Notes: generated from the letters alone by a model not told the origin. A stretch of 64,000 nucleotides of DNA from DASZBX01 sp035943635 (GCA_035943635.1 DASZBX010000067.1:62001-126000), one strand, 5' to 3'; numbered from the stretch's first letter, positions 9,819 through 19,434 are shown. Numbers and translations are program-made.

Positions 9819-12617
9819 ATGAGCTCTTCCCCGAATCCGCTGCGTCAAGCGCTGGCCGAGCGGGTCGTGGTCGCGGACGGCGCGATGGGGACGATGCTCC
9901 AGGCCCAGGACCCGTCGTTGGACGACTTCCAGGGCCTGGAGGGCTGCAACGAGATCCTGAACGTCTCGCGCCCGGACATCGTCCGGGCCGTGCACGACGC
10001 GTACTTCGCGGTCGGCGTGGACTGCGTGGAGACCAACACCTTCGGCGCCAACCACGCCGCCCTGGCCGAGTACGACTGCGCCGAGCGCGTCTACGAGCTC
10101 TCCGAAGCCGGCGCCCGGCTGGCCCGCGAGGTGGCCGACGGCTACGCCACCGCGGACCGCCCGCGCTGGGTGCTCGGCTCGATCGGCCCGGGCACCAAGC
10201 TGCCCACCCTCGGCCACCTGCCCTACGCCCTGCTGCGCGACGCCTACCAGGCCCAGTGCGCCGGGCTGATCGACGGCGGCGCGGACGCGCTGCTGGTGGA
10301 GACCAGCCAGGACCTGCTGCAGACCAAGGCCTCGATCATCGGCGCCCGCCGGGCCCTGCGCGCGGCCGGCCGCGACCTGATGCTGATCGCCCAGGTCACC
10401 GTCGAGACCACCGGCACCATGCTGCTCGGCTCCGAGATCGGCGCGGCGCTGACCGCGCTCGAACCGCTGGGCATCGACATGATCGGCCTGAACTGCGCCA
10501 CCGGCCCGGCCGAGATGAGCGAGCACCTGCGCTTCCTGGCCAAGCAGGCCCGGGTCGGCCTGTCCTGCATGCCCAACGCCGGCCTGCCGGTGCTGGGCAA
10601 GGACGGCGCGCTCTACCCGCTCAGCCCGCAGGAGCTGGCCGACGCGCACGACGGCTTCACCCGCGAGTACGGCCTCGGCCTGGTCGGCGGCTGCTGCGGT
10701 ACTACGCCCGAGCACCTGCGGCTGGTGGTCGAGCGGGTCCGCGGCCGGGAGCTGGTGCGCCGGCGCCCGCAGCCCGAGCCGGCCGCCGCCTCGCTCTACC
10801 AGGCCGTGCCGTTCCGCCAGGACCTGAGCTTCCTGGCCATCGGCGAACGGACCAACGCCAACGGCTCCAAGGCCTTCCGCGAGGCGATGGTGGCCGAGGA
10901 CTGGAACGGCTGCGTGGAGATCGCCCGGGCCCAGATCCGGGACGGTGCGCACCTGCTGGACCTGTGCGTGGACTACGTCGGGCGCGACGGCGTGGCCGAC
11001 ATGAAGCAGCTGGCCGGACGATTGTCCACGGCCTCCACCCTGCCGATCGTGCTGGACTCGACCGAGCCGCCGGTGCTGGAGGCCGGGCTGGAGCTGCTCG
11101 GCGGCCGCGCGGTGATCAACTCGGTCAACTACGAGGACGGCGACGGCCCGGAGTCCCGGTTCGCCCGGATCATGGCCCTGGCGGCCGAGCACGGCGCGGG
11201 CGTGATCGCGCTGACCATCGACGAGCAGGGCCAGGCCCGCACCGCGGACCACAAGGTCGCCATCGCCGAGCGGCTGATCGCCGACATCACCCGGCCGAGA
11301 GATCAGGCAGGGTGGGGCGTGGAGGAGTCCTCCATCCTGGTCGACTGCCTGACCTTCACCGTGGCCACCGGCCAGGAGGAGTCGCGCCGGGACGGCCTGG
11401 AGACGATCGGGGCGATCCGCGAGCTCAAGCGCCGGCACCCGGCCGTGCAGACCACCCTGGGCCTGTCCAACATCTCCTTCGGCCTGAACCCGGCCGCCCG
11501 CCAGGTGCTCAACTCGGTGTTCCTGAACGAGTGCGTCGAGGCCGGGCTGGACTCCGCGATCGTGCACGCCTCCAAGATCCTGCCGATGGCCCGGGTCGCC
11601 GAGGAGCAGCGCGAGGTCGCCCTGGATCTGATCTACGACCGCCGGGCCGAGGACTACGACCCGCTGACCCGCTTCCTGGAACTGTTCGAAGGCGTCTCGG
11701 CCGCCTCCTCCAAGGAGACCCGGGCCCAGGAGCTGGCCGCGCTGCCGCTGGAGGAGCGCCTGCAGCGGCGGATCGTGGACGGCGAGCGCAACGGCCTGGA
11801 AGCGGACCTGGACGAGGCCCTGGCCGACCGCCCGGCGCTGGTGATCGTCAACGAGATCCTGCTGGAGGGGATGAAGACGGTCGGCGAGCTGTTCGGCTCC
11901 GGCCAGATGCAGCTGCCCTTCGTGCTCCAGTCCGCCGAGGTGATGAAGAACGCGGTGGCCTACCTGGAGCCGCACATGGAGAAGGCCGACGCCTCCGGCA
12001 AGGCCACGATCGTGCTGGCCACGGTCAAGGGCGACGTGCACGACATCGGCAAGAACCTGGTCGACATCATCCTGACCAACAACGGCTACACCGTGGTCAA
12101 CATCGGCATCAAGCAGCCGATCTCGGCCATCCTGGCCGCCGCCGAGGAGCACTCCGCGGACGCGATCGGGATGTCCGGGCTGCTGGTGAAGTCGACCGTG
12201 GTGATGAAGGAGAACCTCCAGGAGCTCAACACCCGGGGCCTGGCCGCCCGCTGGCCGGTGCTGCTCGGCGGGGCCGCGCTGACCCGCGCGTACGTCGAGC
12301 AGGACCTCGCCGAGATCTACCAGGGCGAGGTCCGCTACGCCCGGGACGCCTTCGAGGGCCTGCGATTGATGGACGCGATCGCCGGGATCAAGGCCGGCAA
12401 GCCCGGCGCCGCCCTGCCCGAGCTGCGCAAACGCCGGGTGATCAACCGGATCGCGGCCGCCGCGCAGGAACCGGAGCCGATGCCGGCCCGCTCGGACGTG
12501 GCGACGGACAACCCGATCCCGGCCCCGCCGTTCTGGGGCACCCGGGTGATCAAGGGGATCCAGCTGGCCGACTACTCCTCCTGGCTGGACGAGCGGGCCA
12601 CCTTCCTCGGCCAGTAG
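9819..12617 (+). CDS. metH: Cobalamin-dependent methionine synthase, N-terminal 932 residues (stopped by in-frame TAG)
   Basis: Transfers a methyl group from 5-methyltetrahydrofolate through cobalamin to homocysteine. In order: homocysteine domain with zinc ligands (LNCATGP; GGCCGTTPEH), pterin-binding domain (SFLAIGERTNANGSKAF), B12 cap and B12-binding domain with DVHDIGKN. Reading ends at TAG (12615-12617), where related proteins have Trp in GQWGL; the conserved sequence resumes directly after the stop in the same frame. The product shown lacks the reactivation domain. The ATG is preceded by AAGCGAGG. I see no cobalamin riboswitch in the short leader. Confidence 0.92.
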   Translation: MSSSPNPLRQALAERVVVADGAMGTMLQAQDPSLDDFQGLEGCNEILNVSRPDIVRAVHDAYFAVGVDCVETNTFGANHAALAEYDCAERVYELSEAGARLAREVADGYATADRPRWVLGSIGPGTKLPTLGHLPYALLRDAYQAQCAGLIDGGADALLVETSQDLLQTKASIIGARRALRAAGRDLMLIAQVTVETTGTMLLGSEIGAALTALEPLGIDMIGLNCATGPAEMSEHLRFLAKQARVGLSCMPNAGLPVLGKDGALYPLSPQELADAHDGFTREYGLGLVGGCCGTTPEHLRLVVERVRGRELVRRRPQPEPAAASLYQAVPFRQDLSFLAIGERTNANGSKAFREAMVAEDWNGCVEIARAQIRDGAHLLDLCVDYVGRDGVADMKQLAGRLSTASTLPIVLDSTEPPVLEAGLELLGGRAVINSVNYEDGDGPESRFARIMALAAEHGAGVIALTIDEQGQARTADHKVAIAERLIADITRPRDQAGWGVEESSILVDCLTFTVATGQEESRRDGLETIGAIRELKRRHPAVQTTLGLSNISFGLNPAARQVLNSVFLNECVEAGLDSAIVHASKILPMARVAEEQREVALDLIYDRRAEDYDPLTRFLELFEGVSAASSKETRAQELAALPLEERLQRRIVDGERNGLEADLDEALADRPALVIVNEILLEGMKTVGELFGSGQMQLPFVLQSAEVMKNAVAYLEPHMEKADASGKATIVLATVKGDVHDIGKNLVDIILTNNGYTVVNIGIKQPISAILAAAEEHSADAIGMSGLLVKSTVVMKENLQELNTRGLAARWPVLLGGAALTRAYVEQDLAEIYQGEVRYARDAFEGLRLMDAIAGIKAGKPGAALPELRKRRVINRIAAAAQEPEPMPARSDVATDNPIPAPPFWGTRVIKGIQLADYSSWLDERATFLGQ

Positions 12618-13322
12618 GGCCTGCGGGCCGCCCGCGGCGGGGACGGGCCCTCGTACGAGGAGCTGGTCGAGACCGAGGGCCGGCCCCGGCTGCGGATGTG
12701 GCTCGACCGCCTGCTGACCGACAACCTGCTGGAGTCGGCGGTCGTCTACGGCTACTTCCCCTGCGTGTCCAAGGGCGACGACCTGATCCTGCTGGACGAG
12801 CACGGCGCCGAACGCACCCGGTTCACCTTCCCGCGCCAGCGCCGGGACCGGCACCTGTGCCTGGCCGACTACTTCCGCCCGGCCGACGGCGACGAGCTCG
12901 GCGCCGGGGAGACCGACGTGGTCGCGCTCCAGCTGGTCACCGTCGGCGGCCGGATCGCCGGGGAGACCGCCAAGCTGTTCGAGGCCAACGCGTACCGCGA
13001 CTACCTGGAGCTGCACGGCCTGTCCGTCCAGCTGACCGAGGCGCTCGCCGAGTACTGGCACGCCCGGGTCCGGGCCGAGCTCGGCCTGGCCGGACAGGAC
13101 CCGGCCACCATCGACGGGATGCTCAAGCTGGAGTACCGCGGCGCTCGCTTCTCGCTCGGCTACGGCGCCTGCCCGGACCTGGAGGACCGGGCGAAGATCA
13201 CCGCCCTGCTGGAGCCGGAGCGGATCGGGGTGACCCTGTCCGAGGAGTTCCAGCTGCACCCGGAGCAGTCCACCGACGCGATCGTGCTGCACCATCCGGA
13301 AGCGACGTATTTCAACACCTGA
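12618..13322 (+). pseudogene. metH: Detached AdoMet-binding activation domain of methionine synthase
   Basis: About 234 codons continue metH in the same frame after a single TAG. The region holds the activation-domain motifs PSYEELVETEGRPRLR and RGARFSLGYGACPDLEDR and ends normally. This domain binds S-adenosylmethionine and reductively remethylates oxidised cobalamin. Nothing else in it is damaged. The first ATG (12696) would lose about 26 residues and has no evident Shine-Dalgarno sequence, so independent translation is doubtful. A sequencing error, recent nonsense mutation or readthrough are all possible. Confidence 0.85.
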
Positions 13323-13490
13323 TCGGCCCTGCCCGGCGCGGCAAGCCGCGGGCGGCCGTCCGCGCCGACCTATACTGGCGGGCTCAGCCCGCAGCCGAAC
13401 CGCGCCGTGCGCCGGGCCTGCGCCGCCCGGCCCCGACCCGGGCCGCGCGCCACCGCGCGGCCACGCCCACCCGAGCCCAGAAGGACGACC

Positions 13491-14141
13491 TTGAGCACGC
13501 CAGCAGCGATATTGTTCGACATGGACGGCACCCTGATCGACTCCGAGCCGGTCTGGTTCGCGACCGAGGTGGGCATCCTGGCCGAGTACGGCTTCGAGCT
13601 CGGCCCGGAGCACGCTCTCCAGGTGCTGGGCAAGCCCAACGAGGTCGTGGTCGACTACCTGCTCGCGGTCAGCGGCATTCCGCTGTCCCCGCAGCAGCTG
13701 AACCAGCGGATCGACCGGGCCATGGCCGCCCGCCTGGGCGCCGGGATCGAGCTGATCGCCGGGGCCAAGGAGCTGTTGACCGAGATCGCCGCGGCCGGCA
13801 TCCCGGCCGCGCTGGTCTCCGCCTCCACCCGCCGGGTGGTCGACGCCTGCCTCGGCTCGATCGGCGCGCACCACTTCCGGCACACCGTCTCCGGCGACGA
13901 CGTGGTCAACCCCAAGCCGCACCCGGAGCCGTACCTGACCGCGGCCCGGCTGCTCGGCGTGGACCCGGCCGACTGCGCGGTGATCGAGGACTCGCCCAGC
14001 GGCACCGCCGCCGCGGCCGCGGCCGGCTGCCGGGTGATGTCCGTCCCGCACGGCGTCCCGGTGGCCGAACACCGCCTGGTCACGATCGCCACCTCGCTGG
14101 ACACGGTCACGCTCGACCGCCTGCGCGGGCTGTTCGACTGA
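13491..14141 (+). CDS. HAD superfamily phosphatase (beta-phosphoglucomutase/phosphatase-like)
   Basis: 216 residues from a TTG start preceded by AAGGA at proper spacing. All four HAD motifs are present: nucleophile DMDGTL, motif II Ser in SAST, the Lys in NPKPHPEPY and the acidic pair VIEDSPSG. An alpha-helical cap follows motif I, as in subfamily IA phosphatases and phosphoglucomutases. The specific substrate cannot be predicted. It lies 168 bases after metH and is frequently found near it in actinomycetes. Confidence 0.85.
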   Translation: MSTPAAILFDMDGTLIDSEPVWFATEVGILAEYGFELGPEHALQVLGKPNEVVVDYLLAVSGIPLSPQQLNQRIDRAMAARLGAGIELIAGAKELLTEIAAAGIPAALVSASTRRVVDACLGSIGAHHFRHTVSGDDVVNPKPHPEPYLTAARLLGVDPADCAVIEDSPSGTAAAAAAGCRVMSVPHGVPVAEHRLVTIATSLDTVTLDRLRGLFD

Positions 14142-14213
14142 GGCCGGGCCGGGAACGCGGCCGGCGAACGCTGTCTGCCGCCGCTCGCGCGCCCGGCCGT
14201 GCCCGAGCCGCTC

Positions 14214-15173
14214 CTACTGCCCGAGCACTATCTGCTCCGCGCTCCCGCCCTGCGCCGGGATCGAGGCCGCGGCCTTGTCCGCGGCCTCCTTCTCCGCGCT
14301 CCTGGCCGGGACCACGGTGACCTGCGGGGCGGGCGGGCAGGTGCCGCCGTGGGCCGGGCAGATCGGCTTGAAGCTGCACCAGCCGCACAGCTTCGTCGGG
14401 GTGGCCGGCCACCGGCCGTTCTCGGCCGCCGAGCTGATCGCCTGCCAGATCGCGGTGATCTTCTTCTCCGTGCCGAGCAGGTCCTTCTCGGTCGGGTCGT
14501 AGGTCAGCACGTCCCCGCTGCCCATGAAGATCAGCTGCAGCCGCTTGGGGATCGTGCCGCGCGAGCGCCACAGGATCAGGGCGTAGAACTTCATCTGGAA
14601 CAGGGTCTTGGCCTCGTACCCGGGCGCCGGGGCCTTGCCGGTCTTGTAGTCCACCACCCGCAGCAGGTTGCCCGGGGCCACGTCCAGCCGGTCGACCACC
14701 CCGCGCAGCTCCAGCCGCGCGTCCGGCGCCCCGATCTCGGCCCGGACGAACAGCTCCCGCTCGGCCGGCTCCAGCCGGTTCGGGTCCTCCAGGGTGAAGT
14801 AGCGGCCCAGCAGGGTCCGGGCCGACTCCAGCCACTCGGCCAGTTCCTGCGGGGTGGCGAACATCTCCCGCTGCTCCGGGTGCTTGGCCACCAGCTTGTC
14901 CCACTGCGGGCCGATCAGCGCGGCCGCCTCGTCCGGGGTGCGCTGGCCGATCGGCAGGTCGAACAACCGCTCCAGCACCGCGTGCACCAGCGTGCCGCGG
15001 GTGGCGGCCAGGCTCGGCGGCTCCGGGATCTTGTCGATCACCCGGAACCGGAACATCAGCGGGCACTGGGTGAAGTCGGCCGCCCGGGACGGCGAGAGCC
15101 GTGCGGGCAGGTCCACCGGCAGCACCGGGCGTTCCACGTCGAAGAGCGAACCGTCGTCCGGAAAGGCGTCCAT
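14214..15173 (-). CDS. RecB-family PD-(D/E)XK exonuclease with Fe-S cluster cysteines
   Basis: 319 residues starting at the ATG of MDAFPDDG. The nuclease core shows H (GTLVHAVLERLF), D (RGVVDRLDV) and the D-Y-K triad (VVDYKTGK). One N-terminal Cys (QCPLMFRF) and three C-terminal Cys (CGWC, PICP, GGTC) suggest a 4Fe-4S cluster as in AddB and Cas4. No helicase domain is fused. No CRISPR array is present, so a DNA-repair role is more likely than Cas4. It is convergent with the HAD gene. Confidence 0.85.
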   Translation of the reverse strand: MDAFPDDGSLFDVERPVLPVDLPARLSPSRAADFTQCPLMFRFRVIDKIPEPPSLAATRGTLVHAVLERLFDLPIGQRTPDEAAALIGPQWDKLVAKHPEQREMFATPQELAEWLESARTLLGRYFTLEDPNRLEPAERELFVRAEIGAPDARLELRGVVDRLDVAPGNLLRVVDYKTGKAPAPGYEAKTLFQMKFYALILWRSRGTIPKRLQLIFMGSGDVLTYDPTEKDLLGTEKKITAIWQAISSAAENGRWPATPTKLCGWCSFKPICPAHGGTCPPAPQVTVVPARSAEKEAADKAAASIPAQGGSAEQIVLGQ

Positions 15174-15363
15174 GGCCCCGATCCTAAGCCTCGCCGCCGA
15201 CGCCGCAGTGCCGTTTCGGCCGGACCTGTGGACAACGTCCGCCCCGGTTTCCGGACCGGCCCCGCGGGTACCCCGGCCGGCCGGGCCGCGGGGTAAATTG
15301 CTGGGCCCGGCCGAGATACCTTGTTGTCCGACGAGTACATGATCCGATCTGATCGGGGACCCT

Positions 15364-15852
15364 ATGCAGGACGCGACCGCGAAGACCATCGAGCTGCTGC
15401 CCCTGACCAGGAAGCACGCCGCCCGGGTGGCGGCCGGGGAGCCCGCCGAGCAGGACGACTGGGCCGAGGGCTTCCCGCGCGAGGACGACTCCGGCCCGGC
15501 CGCCGGGGTCGCCGCGGCCCCGGCCGAGCCCGCGCCGTTCGGCGTCTACCTGATCGTGCCGCTCAGCCACGGCCGGACCGTCGGCTCGGCCGGGTTCTAC
15601 GGCCCGCCGGACCGGTTCGGCCAGGTCACCATCGGCTATGGCATGGTCGAGTCGGACTGGGGCCGGGGCTACGGCACCGCGGCGGTGGCCGGGCTGGTCC
15701 GGATCTGCCGCGCGCACGGCGGGGTCACCGCCGTCAACGCCGACACCGACCGGGGCAACCTCGCCTCCCAGCGGGTGCTGGAGAAGAACGGCTTCGTCCG
15801 GGTGCGCACGACCGACGACCACTGCTTCTACCGGCTCGCCCTGGACGCCTGA
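15364..15852 (+). CDS. GNAT family N-acetyltransferase (RimJ/RimL-like)
   Basis: 162 residues; the ATG follows GGGGA at suitable spacing. The acetyl-CoA-binding segment is GYGMVESDWGRGYGTAAVAGLV, here in short form (WGRGYGT), and the C-terminal NLASQRVLEKNGFV motif is typical of the RimJ/RimL type that acetylates protein N-termini or small molecules. An Ala/Pro-rich stretch near residues 45-60 is a likely loop. The target is unknown. Confidence 0.85.
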   Translation: MQDATAKTIELLPLTRKHAARVAAGEPAEQDDWAEGFPREDDSGPAAGVAAAPAEPAPFGVYLIVPLSHGRTVGSAGFYGPPDRFGQVTIGYGMVESDWGRGYGTAAVAGLVRICRAHGGVTAVNADTDRGNLASQRVLEKNGFVRVRTTDDHCFYRLALDA

Positions 15853-16018
15853 CGCCGCCGCGGCCGGCGCGCACCGGCCGGACGCGCTGGACGAGCGCCG
15901 GCCCGGACGCCGCGCCGCCCGGGCCGCCCGGGCCGCCCGGCGCATTCTCCGCCGATTCCGCACCGCGCGGCGACCGCGGTGACCACTCCGAGCGGGCGAT
16001 ACCCGTAGCATCACCTCT

Positions 16019-17236
16019 GTGAGTGATGACAAGCCCAATCCTGAAGACGGCCGGACCCGCGACGACTCGGCCGTCACCCGCCGGGGCCGGGGCGGCCTGC
16101 CGATGGGGCAGCCGTTCGGGATCCCGATCGTGGTCTCGCCCACCTGGTTCGTGATCGCGGCGGTCATCACCCTGTACTTCGGCAACGAGCTGAACACCAC
16201 GGCGGTCGACGAGCTCGGCCGCGGCCGGTACCTGATGTCCTTCCTGTTCGCGGTGCTGCTCTACGCCTCGGTGCTGCTGCACGAACTGGCCCACTCGGTC
16301 GTGGCCAAGCACTTCGGCCTGCCGGTGCGCCGGATCGTGATCTACTTCCTCGGCGGGGTCTCGGAGATCGAGAAGGAGGCCGAGACGCCCTGGCAGGAGT
16401 TCGCGGTGGCCGCCTCCGGCCCGGGTCTGTCGCTGGTGCTCGGGGCCGGCGGCTGGGCAGTCTGGGCGGCCATGCCCAAGCTGACCGACCAGTCCACCCA
16501 CCTCTACATCGCCGTGTTCTACCTGGTCTTCTCGCTCTGGGCGTCCAACCTGGTGGTCGGGGTGTTCAACCTGCTGCCCGGGCTGCCGCTGGACGGCGGC
16601 CGGGTGCTGCGGGCCGCGGTCTGGGCCGCGACCAAGAAGCCGATGGCCGGCACGGTCGCCGCCGCCTACGTCGGCCGGGTGATGGCCGTGGCCATGTTCT
16701 TCCTGGTGTTCGGGCTGCAGGTCGGCTACGGCGGCGGCGGGGGCCGGCACCCGTGGGCCGACGTCTACGCCTTCGCGGTGGCCGGCTTCATCGGCTCGTT
16801 CATCTGGGTCGGCACCTCGCAGGCGCTGACCGTGGCCCGGCTGCGCGACCGGATCCCGCGGCTGCGGGTGCGCGAGCTGACCCGGCGCGCGGTCCCGGTC
16901 ACCGCCGAGCTGCCCCTGGCCGAGGCGATGCGCCGGGCCGCGGCGGTCGGCGCCCGGGGGATAGTGATCGTGGACGGCCAGGGCCGGCCCACCGCCCTGG
17001 TGCACGAGGCCTCGGTGCTCACCGTCCCGCTGGCCCAGCACCCCTGGGTCCAGGTCGGCACGGTCTCCCGGGCCCTGCGCCCGGGCCTGACCCTGACCAC
17101 CGACCTGGTCGGCGAGGAGTTCCTGACCGCCCTGCGCAGCGCCCCGGCGCCGGAGTATCTGGTCACCGAGCCGGACGGCGCGATCTACGGCGTGCTGGCC
17201 GCCACCGACGTCGAGCACGCGTTCCTGCGCGGGTGA
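16019..17236 (+). CDS. Site-2 protease (M50) with CBS domains, Rip3-like
   Basis: 405 residues from a GTG start. Membrane metalloprotease: zinc ligands in HELAH (residues 88-92) and LDGGR (191-195) within a six-helix membrane domain, followed by a pair of CBS domains (about residues 280-405) that could sense adenosyl ligands. Such enzymes cut transmembrane substrates, often anti-sigma factors, but no partner is encoded nearby. It is followed by a small GGTGG/CCACC hairpin and then by the large inverted-repeat element. Confidence 0.88.
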   Translation: MSDDKPNPEDGRTRDDSAVTRRGRGGLPMGQPFGIPIVVSPTWFVIAAVITLYFGNELNTTAVDELGRGRYLMSFLFAVLLYASVLLHELAHSVVAKHFGLPVRRIVIYFLGGVSEIEKEAETPWQEFAVAASGPGLSLVLGAGGWAVWAAMPKLTDQSTHLYIAVFYLVFSLWASNLVVGVFNLLPGLPLDGGRVLRAAVWAATKKPMAGTVAAAYVGRVMAVAMFFLVFGLQVGYGGGGGRHPWADVYAFAVAGFIGSFIWVGTSQALTVARLRDRIPRLRVRELTRRAVPVTAELPLAEAMRRAAAVGARGIVIVDGQGRPTALVHEASVLTVPLAQHPWVQVGTVSRALRPGLTLTTDLVGEEFLTALRSAPAPEYLVTEPDGAIYGVLAATDVEHAFLRG

Positions 17237-17257
17237 AAACGGTGGTGCGAGCCACCG

Positions 17258-17405
17258 CTAGACGAGTGATTCCGAACTCTGGCGCCCAAGGCGAGCTGCT
17301 GGTTGGTGCGTTGACCTGGTGGGTGGGTGGGCACGGCGAAACGGTTCAGCGGTGGTGGCTGGGCGTGCCGTTTCGCCGCGCCAGAGTTCGGAATTACTCG
17401 TCTAG
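17258..17405. repeat. 148-bp inverted-repeat element between the M50 protease and trmI
   Basis: Two 28-base arms (17258-17285 and 17378-17405) are inverted copies with one mismatch; each begins or ends with CTAGACGAGT or its complement. Inside is a second inverted repeat (17334-17344 with 17368-17378, GGCGAAACGG type) and a G-rich run, GGTGGGTGGGTGGG at 17318-17331. The right end lies 11 bases before the trmI start. It could be a small non-autonomous mobile element or a regulatory hairpin; no transposase is encoded. Confidence 0.8.
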
Positions 17406-17415
17406 ACTGGACCGT

Positions 17416-18375
17416 GTGAGTGAAACCGAACAGCGCCAGGGCCTCTTCCGGCCCGGAGACCTCGTCCAGCTGACCGACACCAAGGGGCGCCATCACACCT
17501 TCCCGCTGACCCCGGGCAAGCAGTTCCACACTCACAAGGGCTCGTTCGACCACGACCAGCTGATCGGGCAGCCCGAGGGCAGCCTGGTGCGCTCCACCGG
17601 CGGGATGGACTACCTCGCCCTGCGCCCGCTGCTGTCGGACTACGTGCTGTCCATGCCGCGCGGGGCCGCCGTGGTCTACCCGAAGGACGCCGCGCAGATC
17701 GTCGCGATGGCCGACCTGTACCCCGGCGCCCGGGTGCTGGAGGCCGGGGTCGGTTCCGGCGCGCTCACCTGCTCGCTGCTGCGCGCGGTCGGCGACACCG
17801 GACTGGTCCACTCTTACGAGCGACGGGCCGACTTCGCCGAGATCGCCGAGCGCAACGTGCGCAGCTTCTTCGGCACCAAGGGCCAGGACGAGGCCCACCC
17901 GGCCTGGCAGCTGACCGTCGGCGACCTGGTCGCCTCGATCGGCCCGGAAGAAGTCGACCGGGTCGTGCTGGACATGCTGGCGCCCTGGGACTGCGTCGAC
18001 TCCATCTCCAAGGTGCTGGCCCCCGGCGGCGTGCTGATCTGCTACGTCGCCACCACCACGCAGCTGTCGCGCACGGTCGAGACCCTGCGCGAGCACGGCC
18101 GGTTCGCCGAGCCGACCTCGTGGGAGACGATGATCCGCACCTGGCACGTCGAGGGCCTCGCGGTGCGCCCGGACCACCGGATGATCGGCCACACCGGCTT
18201 CCTGGTCACCGCCCGCCGGATCGCCGACGGAGTGGACCTGCCGCCGCGCCGGCGCCGCCCGGCCAAGGGCGTGGACGCCGAGGACGCCTGGCAGACCCAG
18301 GCCATCGCCGACGACCGGGAAGCGCAGAACCTGGCCCGCGAGGCCCGGATGGCCCGCCGCGGCAACCTGCCGTAG
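17416..18375 (+). CDS. trmI: tRNA (adenine-58-N1)-methyltransferase
   Basis: 319 residues from GTG. SAM-dependent methyltransferase that makes m1A58 in the T-loop of tRNAs, active as a tetramer in bacteria. The N-terminal GPFRPGD-like barrel (LFRPGDLVQLTD), the GMDYLALRPLLSDYVLSMPRG linker, the SAM motif EAGVGSGA (109-116) and LDMLAPWD are all family hallmarks. It lies directly upstream of the proteasome locus, a conserved position in actinobacteria. The start codon sits just beyond the inverted-repeat element, whose folding could mask the translation start. Confidence 0.93.
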   Translation: MSETEQRQGLFRPGDLVQLTDTKGRHHTFPLTPGKQFHTHKGSFDHDQLIGQPEGSLVRSTGGMDYLALRPLLSDYVLSMPRGAAVVYPKDAAQIVAMADLYPGARVLEAGVGSGALTCSLLRAVGDTGLVHSYERRADFAEIAERNVRSFFGTKGQDEAHPAWQLTVGDLVASIGPEEVDRVVLDMLAPWDCVDSISKVLAPGGVLICYVATTTQLSRTVETLREHGRFAEPTSWETMIRTWHVEGLAVRPDHRMIGHTGFLVTARRIADGVDLPPRRRRPAKGVDAEDAWQTQAIADDREAQNLAREARMARRGNLP

Positions 18376-18419
18376 ACCGCCGCGAAGCCGGACGGCACGG
18401 CGTCAGGGATCGGACAGCA

Positions 18420-18447
18420 AGGGCGCCCCGGGTCACCGGGGCGCCCT
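18420..18447. terminator. Bidirectional hairpin terminator
   Basis: A perfect 12-bp stem, AGGGCGCCCCGG paired with its complement around a GTCA loop, lies between the convergent trmI and ferredoxin genes. There is no U-tract, as is usual for high-G+C actinobacterial terminators. Confidence 0.8.
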
Positions 18448-18657
18448 GCTCGGTTCGGGGAGTCGGCCGTGCCCTGTCCGGGCGTCGGCCGTCACGGTGA
18501 AGAAGGTGGCGCGGAAACACGGCCCCCCCACGCCCGGATCCGGCCCGTCCGCAGCCTCCGGCGGCCGCTCGAACCCGTTCGCCCGGGCCCCGTCCGGCCC
18601 GACCGGGCAACCATCCGATCGCCCGACCGGGCGAACCGCCCCGATCCTGGCCGACCG

Positions 18658-18945
18658 CTACTCGGCCAGCGGCCCGGCCACCATCACGCCGTCCCCGGCC
18701 CGGCGCACGTGGATGCACTCCCCGGGGCACTCCTTGGCCGAGTCGATCACGTTCAGCACCAGGTCCGCCGGCACCGAGGCCCGCGCGCCCGGGGCGGGCA
18801 GCAGCTCGCCGGCCTCGTCCTTCACGTAGGCCAGGCCGTCGATGTCGAGTTCGAAGACGTCCGCGGCGTACTGCACGCACAATCCGTCCCCGGTGCACAG
18901 ATCCTGGTCGATCCACACCTCAAGCTGCTCGCCGGGCCCGGCCAT
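18658..18945 (-). CDS. Ferredoxin (3Fe-4S/4Fe-4S type)
   Basis: 95 residues. Cysteines are spaced as CTGDGLC (C17, C23) and, after 49 residues, CPGEC (C73, C77), with Pro after the third cysteine. This fits the small acidic actinobacterial ferredoxins that carry a 3Fe-4S cluster and serve P450s or other reductases. The ATG follows GGGGAGA. It is divergent from arc; a ferredoxin at this site next to the proteasome genes is common in actinomycetes, with no known functional link. Confidence 0.88.
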   Translation of the reverse strand: MAGPGEQLEVWIDQDLCTGDGLCVQYAADVFELDIDGLAYVKDEAGELLPAPGARASVPADLVLNVIDSAKECPGECIHVRRAGDGVMVAGPLAE

Positions 18946-19434
18946 CCTGGTCTCCCCACTTCTCTCACACGGTCACTGCTTCCTTCCGACCATACGCCAC
19001 CGCGCCCGGCCGCAGCGCACCCGCCCGCCGCCCGGATGCGGGCCCGGCCGGTCAACCCCTGCCGTGCCCTTGGTCACACTCGCAGCCTCTTCCGCCACCC
19101 CTCAGCCATCCCCGAAACACCCCTGAAACATCGGTGTGGGCGCCCCGGCCGGCCCGCCCGGACGGCCCCGGAAACCTTGGCCGCCCCCACCCCGGCCCGG
19201 GGCCACCCCTGCTCCGGCCTGCGCGACACGCCCGAACACGTGTCCCGCGGTCGCGGCCGGTCACGGCCCGGTGACCGGCCGTCCGCCGCCGCGCGGCGCG
19301 ATCCGCTCTCGACAGATGGCCGCCGCACGCGGAATGATCGAGCCTGCCGGAACGGATCACGCTCCCCGAGCGTTACAAGATTGATCCGAACGGGTGCCCG
19401 CGACCCAACATGAATGAGCGGTGGAGGGGGAATC
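18946..19434. other. Divergent intergenic region upstream of arc and ferredoxin genes
   Basis: Nearly 490 bases without a convincing gene. The right part must hold the promoter of the proteasome transcript. TTACAAGAT at about 19374-19382 is a weak -10-like candidate. No RNA gene or strong palindrome was recognised. Confidence 0.4.

Noticed and set aside
9651..14072. 1473-codon minus-strand frame opposite metH
   Set aside because: Mirror of metH codon bias; no recognisable domain and covers a clear gene.
14214..15173. Cas4 nuclease
   Set aside because: Fe-S nuclease of Cas4/AddB type but no CRISPR array or other cas gene, and the neighbourhood is housekeeping.
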